Source: Oscarella lobularis (taxonomy: Eukaryota > Porifera > Homoscleromorpha > Homosclerophorida > Oscarellidae). From it: 64,000 bases of DNA. How positions within the stretch are numbered: position 1 is the stretch's first letter; the number at the start of each line of letters is the position of its first letter. A model generated the notes under the pieces. That model did no database searches. It was not told the origin of the DNA and saw nothing but the letters and a program-made list of their open reading frames with translations. Position numbers and translations under genes: made by a program. This document shows positions 24,301-35,209 of the stretch, piece after piece. The stretch is taken from the NCBI RefSeq assembly GCF_947507565.1, contig NC_089184.1:372001-436000 (forward strand), read 5' to 3'.

Positions 24301-25391
24301 GATTCAGAACGCCAAAGAGAGAGTGGGAGCTCTTCGAATCTCGCGCATTCACAAGCAATTCCAAATTTTTCACGGTGACGACATCTAAAGAGGAAATTGG
24401 AACGTGGACTTTTTTCTCGCAGGAAGTTACCTATCATCATCGTCTGCTCACTGCCACAAAACTCGACCTTGACGGAATTGGGCGCAAAGACAATATTTTG
24501 AACATATTCAACGTATTTCAGAAGCGCCTAAATTGCTGTTAAAACCAAGCAAAGAAAAGAGACAAAGCAAAAAACGTACCGCCGCTGCAGCCAAGCAATA
24601 ATACCTAAGAAAATTCGACAACGTAAAAATTTCAAAATTTAATTTTCTTACTTTGTTGAAATTTCCATTTCTACAGTGCTATACTCTGGAACGCAGAGTC
24701 GTTTCACATACTCGAGACCTTCTCTCAGAAAAATTCCAATTATTCAAATATCAATTTTAGTCTCTTGCCTTTGGTTTCGTTGAAGTATTTTCGTTGGACT
24801 GTCGTCACGTTGGAATCGGGCGAATAATCGCGAACGAGTTGAAACAATTTCGACACATTTTGACCGTCGCATGCCGTATGAGGCATAATGATTTCCAACG
24901 GATTCATAACCTGCAGTTTAGTGAGAACTTTGGCATAAGTCTGACTATCAGCAAACTAGGAGAAAAAATTCCTCAAAAAAAAACCCTAATAATTATTATC
25001 TAAGACCTGAGATAGAAATAATTCGGGTCTCTTTATGTCGATACTCGCCATGCCTATTTCTCCCCTAGCTAGCCCTCTTCCCTCCACAAGAGCTACGTAA
25101 ATATCGTTACGGTTGCCGTGATGATACCAAATTTTATTTTTTTCGACCTATCATGACGGATTGGTCGCGAATTTCCGACGTGAACGTGCTCGTCGCCGTT
25201 CTTCCGGTTGTTATTCGATCGCGCGTCGATGATGTGGATGCTGGCGCGTAGCTCGTTGTCGTCGCCGTTCGCGGCGTTTTGTGGCGATCGCGAGACGCTC
25301 CGCTCCTCGGTTTCAGCCGCTTGCGTGTATTTCGCGAAGCGGCGTTGCTCGACGGGCCCGATTTCGGGATGGAGAGAAGGGAATCGCTCAT
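21381..25391 (-). CDS. MSH4: MutS homologue 4, meiotic recombination ATPase
   Basis: About 29 exons run from ATG 25391 to a stop at 21381. The order follows MSH4: a Ser/Thr-rich N-terminus; [66 protein letters not shown]-type core; [63 protein letters not shown]; Walker A TGPNMSGKSTY (split between 22572-22620 and 22356-22523); [12 protein letters not shown]; Walker [25 protein letters not shown]4 pairs with MSH5 as a clamp on recombination intermediates and promotes crossovers; like the family it lacks the mismatch-binding domain I. All ATPase motifs are intact. Several exons are micro-exons (about 13 nt at 23082-23094, 17 nt at 24029-24045, 19 nt at 21887-21905). The intron before 24769 uses a GC donor. 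The first exon (25148-25391) is the least certain part. Confidence 0.95.
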
Positions 25392-26022
25392 CGGCCCAGC
25401 GGCGCCGAAACCTGAGAGAACAATAGATAGAGGAATCTAGGGAGACGTGCATTAGAACCGTAGTTTGACGTAGACATGAATAGCGAAGCGCTGTGAGAAG
25501 ACGGAAGGCCGTGAGAGAAATGAGTAACCGGAAGTAACTGCAGCTCGCACAATACGGGTTACGGTATTCGCACGTGAGATGTCCGATCACGTGTTTTCCT
25601 TCGACCAATGATGGCGTTTGCTGACTCGGCGGGCTCTTCAAATGCATCGCGCAGCACCGATTTCCTTCAGTTGCGGCCGAGGGTGGATGCGTCGTGGATC
25701 TCTGCGTCGTTTTCCTTGACGGATTGGCTCGGGGGAAGACAAAAGGCAAGTCCTGGATCGTCGGATCAGCGTGGCCCACGGGTAATTCCGTGCCGGAGCT
25801 CCTAGGCAGGGCGATGGGGGGCTTATGCCTCGGTTTACGCACTGGGATTTAACGATCGCTAAAGTCTTATTGTTGCCAATAAGCACGGCTCACGTTAGGC
25901 ACGAGTGAGCACGGCTGTATTCTGTTAAACACAAAAGAAAGAACAGACAGAAAGCAGAAAAGAGATATTGAAGGGGACGGGAACAGACAGGGGAAGGGGG
26001 ATGCATGCATAGAGTCAATAGA
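25392..26022. other. Spacer between MSH4 and the retrotransposon
   Basis: This probably contains the MSH4 promoter on its left side and the 3' UTR of the retrotransposon on its right. A 249-codon minus-strand frame (25093-25842) overlaps MSH4 exons 1 and 2 in another frame and is judged spurious. GGGGACGGGAACAGACAGGG-like purine runs lie near 25973-25998. I see no gene. Confidence 0.45.
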
Positions 26023-27799
26023 TTAATTAGAGAAAAATCGAATGTCAGTGTCATGAGGACCCAAGCGATCACCCACCGTAGACCCCGGGACGAGAAGCGT
26101 TACCTTGCGAAGAAGGATTTGCGCATTCAAGCGCTGCAGACAAACAGCGAAGCGTCGGCGCCAGTATCGAGCAGCAGCGGGACGGTCATCGAGAAATTCG
26201 ATGGACGGGCGACGGACGATCTTGTTGAAGAAGTCGACGGCGACCGGACTCCAACGTCCGAAGACTTCGAACGTCAAAGGCTCGAAGAGATAACCGAGGG
26301 AGATTGCCTCCGCACGGTATTTTGTCGACTTCTCGGTGTCGCGTAAGATGGCCGCTGCTCCGTTGGTGGAATGGCTCTGCGGCAGACAACTCGGACGTTG
26401 AGGGTGGATGATCGAAACGTCGAGAAGTAATTTCTTGCCATCTTGGTAGTCATAGATGCTGATATCTGGTCGCTTGAAGTCACCAAAGTCGCCCAGTTCC
26501 TCTAGCTCACAGTGGAAATTGACGGATCGTAATAGAGAGAGCCACGTGTGTTGGATGTGATCGTGACGACGAGTTTGGCCTCCATCCTTCCGACAGGTCA
26601 GCGCGTGGTATCCAGCTTCATCCCAGGTGGTAGAGCAAGTGCAGCATGGCAGACTGCGGAGCACAGGAATAGACAGACCCAGCCGAAGAGACACTGCCGT
26701 TTGAAATTCAACGTTGGTAAACGACAGATGTCTCGAGGCCGGGATCGCATCTAACCAAGCGCCCGCGTCTGGACCCGCCGCACTCCTCAACCTAGCTTGG
26801 GTGAAGCGGTTGGCGGACGAGAGCAAACCAGCGTGTTCAGCGTCGAGAAGGAGATGAGAGAGGACCCGCTGAAGCTTGAGATGTTTTTCCGGGAGAGTTG
26901 CGATTGATGGTATCGCTTCCGCCACAGCTGGAGTAGCCTGATAGAGGGCGGACAGCGTGTGAGCAACATGGCCGCAGAAAAGGTTATCGGATGGAGTGAC
27001 AGATACGTCAAGAGCGGATGGAAATTGCTCTAGACGGCTTGGCAACGAGGCAAGGGTAGCTGCCCAGGCACCCAAAAAAGCGCAGGGAGACGTGCGCTCG
27101 GCCAAAGGCAGCCCCATGCCACCTTGAGAGAGACGTAGGTGTAGTTGGCGAAGTTGAATATTGTCAAGCTGGCAGCCAATGATGGAGCAGAAACAGGAGC
27201 GAATGTTGGAGTCATGTTGCTGCGCAGCCTGTTGGATGGTTGACGGTGGAATAGCACGGAGAAGGTGGTTAATTCTGCCCGTTCCACAGTAGCGAAGAAG
27301 AAGTAATGCCGACTGCATGTTGCGAAGCCCACAGAGGCGTTCGAGAAAAGCATTCTCTTCCGCAACAATGCGTAAGCACTCCCCCGCCACATAGGAATCC
27401 GTGCCAATAGGGCAACCCAGGACAGACATTCCCAGCGACGTAAAACCAATGTCCTGCAGTGGCCAAAGCGTGTCAAGACAAGGTGAAAACGCCTGGCATT
27501 TGTCAGGTCGAACAACCAAGCCGACGTCATGCATGCGGCTGCAGAGGACTTGATAAGCTGACACAACCGAGTCGACAGGGCCTCCGATGACTGCATCATC
27601 CAGATAACTAATGACAAAGCCTTCAGAAGCCGCTGCGTGTGCCTCCACCAAGCAAGATTGTAATGCCAGAGAGAACAGAAAAGGACCCAGAGGGTCCCCC
27701 TGTTGCACCCCTTCCTCCGATTTGATGCAGCGGAAGCCATCTTCATGGAGTAGCACCAAAGAAGGAGGAACTGCACGGCTTAGAGGGGGTGTTCAACCA
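26023..27799 (-). mobile_element. Non-LTR retrotransposon, 5'-truncated, with open RT and restriction-like endonuclease frame
   Basis: A single minus-strand frame of about 580 codons is open from about 27799 to the stop at 26023. It begins inside the reverse transcriptase: GVQQGDPLGPFLF (motif B-like) and the catalytic ISYLDDAVIGG (YxDD). After the thumb region come a C-x-C...H-x4-C zinc-like cluster (CCTCSTTWDEAGYHALTC), a R-H-D, and KRPDISIYD followed by K-K-LLLDVSI. That last pair is the pattern of the restriction-like endonuclease used by R2/NeSL/CRE-type elements, placed C-terminal to the RT as in those families. The fingers of the RT and any N-terminal DNA-binding region are missing. 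The frame has no stop or frameshift. No clear poly-A tail or target duplication was seen. Confidence 0.85.
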
Positions 27800-28604
27800 T
27801 GGCCTGGTTGCCGGCACTTTTCTCACCCGATGGCACGATTAGACCGAGGATGATCTGGCCCAGGAGAATTCGATTCGGGCATTGCACTGCCTTTCCTGTC
27901 GACTCCTACAAACAGCAGTCAACCGCTCTCCATCTCGCAAGCGCCGGTTCTTCTCAGCGGAAGACATACCGAAGCGTTTGGTACCACCGCGCCGGGGACT
28001 TCGGTATCAGGGGCCGTCTCTCATCCAGGCGGGTACTGATCGGGGTGGCCGAGGACGTCGCGACTCGCCCTAAATTTTTGGAACGGGTGGCCATCGCTTT
28101 GCGGTGGCTGCCTTGAGCTACGAAGCGTCCGAACCTCCGCGCGGTGTAGCTCGGGTAACGCTAATACGGACGCACGCAAAAAGGTACCTAAAACGACGAT
28201 TTGGCAGTAACTAATTCGTATTTCTAGGATCTAGACGATCGACGAAGAATTTATCCGCACTCGCAGGACTATTTTTAAACGCCGCGTATTTTTTGTATTT
28301 ATATAACGAATAAATGCAGAATTTGTCTCTAGGGATTTGTTCAATTCGCAAAAACGCGCGCGAGAGACCCGTACGCACAGCCTCGAATCGACAGAGGTTC
28401 CCTGCGCAAGGATCGCAGCCCACAGACTCGGAGAGCGTCTTACACAGATCGTTGGGTCTTGCCGTGCTGGTTTCGTTCCATTTCTCGCCGTTTCGAAGCG
28501 AATACAGCGACGAAGAAACAAGAGCGAAATGTACGACCATTGATATCTTTACACATGCTGTATTCTACAATGCGTACAGGAAAACTAAACTAAACTCGTC
28601 AGGT
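27800..28604. other. Spacer left of ORC3; GC-rich first half, no gene supported
   Basis: The first 400 nt are GC-rich, with an inverted repeat (ACCGAAG at about 28001 region against CTTCGGTA at about 27967). They contain a minus-strand stretch that looks like part of a 5S rRNA internal promoter (see findings). A + strand frame 27799-28116 matches no family. The second half is ordinary sequence and probably includes the ORC3 3' UTR. Confidence 0.4.
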
Positions 28605-31600
28605 TCAAGACGTATTCCAAATTAGTCGCTGCACGTGATCAGTTTTCCTTTTCGTTGGCTTGATAAATCCCATAAATTGAAGTTCTGATATGGCTCTTAT
28701 GAACCGAGCTCTACACAAAGAAAAAAATTGTGGGTGATACTGTCTAAAAAGGTACCGTACTGTGTAATCGTTTCGAGAGGCTGTCCATCTGCTGTTCGTT
28801 TGCGACCTCTTCTTCTTCTGGGCAGACTTCTCTTTGCCCGTCCATCTGACTCCACAACTGAAGCAAATGCCTATAATGATACATAAGTAATCTCACTCGG
28901 TAATTCCAGTATCGAACCTGCAGCCAATCGTGAAGATTTATCAGTTTTCCGCATTCAAGATAAAGGCTGTAAGCTAGGCACACATCTGGAGACGGAGAAC
29001 TGCCACGCAACGTCCGCTTCTGAGCACAAAATATTAAGAAAAAATACTCACATGATATGTTCCATACCCGCTTCTTGAGATATGACTCCGGTTGAGTGAG
29101 AGCCACGTGAAGAGAGCTCCTGATTGGAGGATTTAGCCTCTGCAAGAAAGAACGATTATATCACTGTAGCAAAGAAGAGGCTTGCCTACAATTGCTATAT
29201 TTTCTGAATCATAGCAGACGGTTTCGTGAAGGGGACGAGAGGAGGAGCCTTGCAGCGAAACGCTACCATAGTATCCATTATGTACAAACTCAAAATAAAT
29301 TTATCAATTACCTGAACCACTCGTCAAAAAAGCGACTCGCCATAACTCGAATTTTGTCCAGACGACTCTTCGGCTCTTTCTCACGTGCAGCTGCTTGCTT
29401 TAGCCTCTGAAAAAAAATTCAAAATCTTTACTCAAGACAGCGAGTGATATATTCAAACCTCCTGTAATCTCATCTTCCTTTGAATTGTCGTTTCCGTTGC
29501 CATTGAGCGCGTTTCTCTTGCCCTCGTCGCGATGACTGGAACATCTAAAAACCCGTCTTAGATCAGAGATGAAGTCTGACACGCGTGTCTACCTTTGACA
29601 GTCTCAATTTCCTTCAAGAGAGAAACAATGAGGTCTTTTCTTTCGCTAGAAGGACAGTGGAGGAATCGAGGAAACAAAGGAAGCTGACTTTACCTCGCAG
29701 AAACGCACTCTAGAGCGTCCAACTCAGCCAGACACAAATTTAGCATTTTTATCAGACCAACTTCACTGGTTTGTCTATTCCCAAGTTAGACTGAATACGT
29801 TAAAAAGAACGCTTCTTACTTGAGCATTCTGATTAGACTTTTGTAGCCGGAATGTTGAGGAAGACTGCCACTAGAACAAGCAAGACAAACGTCGTGTAAC
29901 TAGAATAAAAGACGAGGACTTGTAGAGGAATTAGACAGACGTTTCGTCAAGTTTACGTCTGTTCCAAGGCGCGTCGACGGTAATTCTTTCAAAATACACA
30001 ACAGACACTTGAGACTGACGTAGAAATTTTCTCTCGCACGTTGAAGATTTCCCACCAGTTCCACAATACAATCCTATGAATGTCTTACGAGATAAAGTCA
30101 CCATATAGAACAAACAACACGTGGATCACTTTCAAATGCTTTTCATTTGATAGAAGTGTCTTTCTGTCAGGAGAAGGAAGCTCGCCTACATACCTTAAAA
30201 TAATAAGATATTATCAAATAATCATTTTTGACGTCATAGCCTACCTCTGAAAAGACTCCAGAGATTTAATCGATTCAAGTTGACTTTTTGATAGACCCTG
30301 TACCAAACTCTCTCTGTGGCGTCTGTCATTGAGCACTTTTGCATTGCAAAACAGACTAAGGGACATTTTGCTGAAGTGCTCCAAGGCAGCAAACTAAAAA
30401 AAACAACGTCTAAGACAAACAGTAAAAGGATTTCTTCTACTACCTTGATGCCTCGATGAAGACTTTGAAGAGAAAACGCGTGATATATATACCGTTCAAT
30501 TAGATACTGAAAGGGGTGATGGCCAAGTTGAAATGGAAATCGAGGATGTATCAAGAGCTACAAGTAGAGAAAAGAGATTCAAAAAAAAATCTGTAGTATA
30601 AAAGTGCTAACGTTTTCTATGATTTTATCTAAGGACAACATAGCGGTGTTAGATTTGTTGAATTCTTTAATGTAAAGCATGGATATGATTGATTGGGAGA
30701 GCATCTTCTGGAGACCCGCGCCACCAGTGGAAAGACCGAGCACAAGAACCAAAGGAAGACAATCGCAATAGTGACTAGATTCATACGTAAAAAAATCGTC
30801 TAAGAGAGATGTGAATCTTACTTGCATATCTCAATAAAATCCTGTATCAAAGAAGGAAGAAAGCTTTCTAAGTCCTTTAATATAATGATGATGGGATTGC
30901 TTCCATCCTAGAAGCTATGAATAATTATTAATAAATAAAAGGATAACACTACTTACAGCCAATTTGTACCACTTGACCACTTGAGACATATTGTATTGAT
31001 TTCGACAGAGTTTCACTTCTTTCACTTGCTCATCATCATCATCATCGTCGTCATCGTCGTCATCAGCCTATGCTACTATAATTTTCTATTGGAACTAACC
31101 CAGAAAATGACTTCACCCTTATCAACTGACTGACAAATTTCTTCATAAGCGATTTCATATCTAAACACACAAAGTCACCTGATATTTATCAAGACCACGT
31201 CTTTAGCTTACTTGGACAGTCTTCAGCATTCAGAAAAGCTCGATAACATCCTACGTTCTTTTTCAAATAACCCCCGAGTTTTCCAAACAAAGAATCATTA
31301 TCAGTATGACACACACCTTCAATAAAAAATGTCTGATTTTTAGTTTTATTCACTTATTATACATACCCCCAAGGACGACAGCCGTAGGCAATCCTCTCAC
31401 TTTGATTTGACCCAAGTCGACGCTATCTGTCCTCTCTTGAGATGACGTAATGAATGACGTGATTCCATCGAAGATGTCTTGGTATGTCGACGCTGAAGCG
31501 CTCTGGAAGAAAATATCATAGATGGACGTGGCAGGCACAGAGAACGGGTTTTCTGACTTGGAATATTTCTTCTATTTTTGACGTGCACTGGTCGTAGGCG

Positions 31601-31797
31601 TCGCGTCGAGATTTTGCCCATTTTTCGCTTTCGTCGTCTAAACGTTTGAAAGCGACGTGACGTTGCGATTTCGGCTTTCGCTTGGGCACGTGAACGGTGA
31701 TTCCCTGTGCAAGAGACACGAATACAAGAGCCGCTAGTCAGAAAAGTCACGAATTTACCGACACCAAGCTCATTCTAGGCGACGTTAGCGCACGCAT
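28605..31797 (-). CDS. ORC3: Origin recognition complex subunit 3
   Basis: About 22 exons, from 31759-31797 to 28605-28710, with a complete reading frame. Recognisable ORC3 blocks in order: a basic N-terminus ([13 protein letters not shown]); [51 protein letters not shown] (AAA+-like core with a non-canonical ATP site, as usual for ORC3); [80 protein letters not shown]; and the winged-helix end [33 protein letters not shown]3 is part of the ORC2-3-5 core that licenses replication origins. An Asp-rich stretch (about ten Asp) is inserted in exon 6 (30957-31067). It is head-to-head with the CH-SAM gene. Confidence 0.94.
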
Positions 31798-32011
31798 GGC
31801 GGCAAAAGAGCGGCCACGACAGGCCACGACAAGGCCGCTTCTGCTGTAGGGAGCGATGCATGTCTATAGCTCAATTAATTTTCGACAACAACAAATAATG
31901 CTTACGTTTTTCTTCTATTCGGCACCACGTGCCTACTACAGTATTAGTGGGGGAGTGGTGTGCCCCCGGTGGAGCATTCATTAGATTACTGTGCACTCCA
32001 AGGAGGACGCG

Positions 32012-35000
32012 ATGGACGCCGCCGTGCTCGCTCGTCGAGCGGCGCGACGTGCCAGTGCCGAAGCCTCGACACTGGTAAGCTCACTGAGAAACAAATCATA
32101 GAGACTAGCGTTGAAGTGTGAAAACAAACCGTTCCGCGTTCTATGTAGCTTGACGACCCGACGTGGGTCAACAGTTCGTCGACGTCGGACAAGGCCAGAC
32201 CGAAGAGCTCCACGTTCCTGTCCAAAGTCCACCAGGAGCATCTCTATTCGCGCGGAACTGACGTGAGGAACTCATCGGTGATGGGCGACTGGACGACGAC
32301 CGAATGCCAAGTAAACGATTCACATTTTTCACAGTCTTTCGAAAAACATACCTCGGATTTAGGACGCCTTGGATTGGGTGAACGACGTCTTGAAACGAGC
32401 GAAAGGAACGACGGTGAAGGACGTAGGAAAACTCGGCGACGGCGTCACTCTTCCTCGACTCGTTCAAGTCCTAAGTGAGTTTCGTTGACAAAAGACGCAA
32501 AATCAATATTCATTCTTCCTCTTTGTGTACGTGATCGACGCCACGCAGCGTCGAAGCCCGTCGCAGGCATTCATCCGCGACCGGCTATGAAGATTCACAT
32601 TGTGGAGAATGTGAGAAAATGCTTGCGTTCGATCGAGCAGAACAAAGTCGTTATCCACGGAATAACAGCAGAAGGTTCGTCTCGACATCGCCTCGAGATA
32701 TTATGATACAAAGCATGTGAGCAGATGTCGTTGGGGGAAATTTGAAGACAATCTTAGCCCTGTGCCATTGCTTGAGACTCAGATACAAGGTCAGAATCGA
32801 ATCGGAAGTCGAAGGGTCAGCATAAATTGGATTCCAGGCGCCTGATTCGTCGTTTCAAATCAAGTCTCTGCCGCCGAGATCCTTGAGTCCGACGCGCGAA
32901 GCGTGGGTTACCGAAGATACGGTTGAAACGACCGACGAGAAGGCGAAACGCGTCGAAAATCGACTCTCCAGCTTGCTAAACAGTCCCGAATTGACGAGCG
33001 GAATTTCGCCTGAAATCGAGATAGAAGAAAACGAAGAAAAAGAAGGAGATCATCTCGTTCTGCCGCCACCGCCGCCTTTACCCGAATCGGCACCGCCCTC
33101 CGACCTTCCTTCTTCCGTCGCACCAGATGATGACGTCTACGTCGTAAGAGGACGCCGGATGTTCGATTATTTTGACTTTTACATCCTCGTGATTATTTCT
33201 AGCCATCCGATCCGCTGAGTGACGCTCAACGACCTATCTATAGATCCTCAGAAGCAGTCATGACAGCGTGGAATAAGGACTTCGACACTACCTTGGCCTC
33301 TTCCCTCGAAAAAAGGTATTCTATAGCTCCACCCAGATTCTATGCGTGCGCAATGCGACGTCAGGTTTTCGAGTCCTCCCCGAGATTCGACGACGGCTCG
33401 CCAGCCGTTTTTGACTCCTCGCGGACGAAGTCTTTCCCCTCGTCGTCGCGACGATGACGACGACGAAGTTCCTCTATCTCAGCTCGTGCCGTCGATGCGA
33501 AAAACATCGACGTCGCCGTCGAGGAGATCACTTCCGCCGGAGCCCGAGAAACAGACGGCTTTTACGTCGAATAATCCGCTGAAGGAGATGGGAAAGATGC
33601 CGAAGAAAACACGAAGTCAAGGGAAGAAAAACACAGGGAAGTTTTTACAGGAAGAGAGAAAAGCAAAGACGGATGCGATCGATAGAAGTCCCCGCATCCC
33701 AGTCGACGACGAAGAAGAAACGCCGTCGATAAAACGAAGCGGCGACGTCGTATCGATCACGAAAAAGGATCGCGCTAGCAAGAGCTCCATCGCATCGGTT
33801 CCCGAAATTCTTCCCGCTATGCTTCAAATGACGCAATTGGCGCTCGCTTCGAGACCGGAGAATCCCGTGCCGAATCGTCTCGAATTCGACGTCGACGAAG
33901 ACGAGGTCATAATAGATGAGGAATCGTCGTCGTCGCCGCCGCCGCCGAGCGTTTTGTCGCCTGCGAATGTGAAGGACGCGACGGAACGTTTCCTTCGACC
34001 GGAACCGGTGTCTATCAGTAAGATGTCCGCGTCGCAGTTGGTCGCTCAAATAGCAAGTAAGCGACGATTCGATATAAAGCGCTTTTGAGAGTTGATTTGA
34101 TGCAGTCGCTGATCCCAATTCGTCTTTGACCGTCCTCCTGGAGAATCTCGTCTCGGAAGTGAGCCAGTCTCAAAGAAAAATAAAGTCCTATCCCTTGTTG
34201 CTAGATTGATGACCTGAGGAAGAGACAAGACGATTTGGCGAGGCAATTTGAGAGCGAAAGACAGCTCCTTCGCTCTCAAATACACCGCCAGGCAAAAACA
34301 ATCAAACGCCTCACAATACGAGGTATGGGAGCCCCATGCAATAATAGAACGTACAAGTACAAAGAGACCCTATTTAGATTCCAAAGGGACAGGCCACAGA
34401 AGGCAGCTTCGGTATTTTATCACAAAACGTTCCCTACTATCCGACGTTTATGCGTTTTACCTCTTAGATCCGTTACCAAACACTTTTCCACTGTCGAGTC
34501 CGACGTCGTGAAAGTGGCGCGGTCTGCTGCGCAATTAGCCGCTCAATTGGAACGTCAAGAGACTCTTCAACAGGACGTCGACGCTCTCAAAGAGACCGCC
34601 GCTCTGGGAGAGCCTCGATCATCCGATATTTATCTATCTCCGTCGCCTGCGTCGACGGGAAAGAAAAGTTCCGGCTTGCTCGCGTTTTCGGATGAGATTG
34701 AGAGCAAGCGGTCGAATCGATTGTCGCCTAGCGACTTGCACAGTCCTCAACAAATACAGAAATTAAAAAGGTGATTTGTGACGTTAGAAATTGAATTTCG
34801 CGAGGGAAATTTCTGTTTAGGTTTTTCGGCGAGGAGCCGCCGCTTCTGAAACATTTTCTGAAAAAACTCGGATATGTGGTAACGAAAATTATTGTCAATA
34901 AAAAACCGACTCATTTAATTATAATAATCGGTAGAAACTCATTGGAAAATTTGAGAAAGAAAAGGTTACAATGCTAGAGTTGCCTTACCTGGACGAAGAA

Positions 35001-35090
35001 CGGCTAATTCAAATGGGAATTCCAATGGGTCCGACAGCTCGAATTCTCGCCGAACTGGAACAGATGAAGCAAAGTAGCGCTGCTATTTAA
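32012..35090 (+). CDS. Calponin-homology, coiled-coil and SAM domain protein
   Basis: About 13 exons: 32012-32074, 32149-32310, 32363-32474, 32549-32674, 32725-32789, 32838-33143, 33203-33315, 33365-34056, 34106-34158, 34205-about 34350, about 34468-34770, 34821-34878 and 34935-35090. A CH domain covers exons 3-5 (DALDWVNDVLKRAKGTTVKD, LGDGVTLPRLVQVL, IVENVRKCLRSI, GNLKTILALCHCLRLRY), most like the CH domains of DIXDC1 and neuron navigator proteins. Long Ser/Pro/Asp-rich low-complexity stretches follow, then a coiled coil (KRQDDLARQFESERQLLRSQ and LAAQLERQETLQQDV). A C-terminal SAM domain ends it (FLKKLGYVKLIGKFEKEKV, LPYLDEERLIQMGI, GPTARIL). CH domains of this type bind actin or microtubule-associated partners and SAM domains oligomerise. 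The combination is unfamiliar to me. The splice borders around 34323-34467 are uncertain. Confidence 0.8.
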
Positions 35091-35209
35091 AACAGCACTA
35101 GAACTCCATATACCGCGTTAGTTTCTCACGTCATTGCCTCGTCTACACTCCTATTATTATTATTATGATATTATTATGTAGTGGTACTGTGACTCTTATG
35201 GCTACACTG

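Noticed and set aside
25093-25842. Minus-strand 249-codon frame as a separate gene
   Set aside because: It overlaps MSH4 exons 1-2 in another frame, its composition changes abruptly along its length, and no family resemblance was seen; MSH4 explains the conserved part.
27799-28116. + strand 105-codon frame left of ORC3
   Set aside because: It is GC-driven, without a domain, next to a truncated retroelement; more likely repeat-derived DNA.
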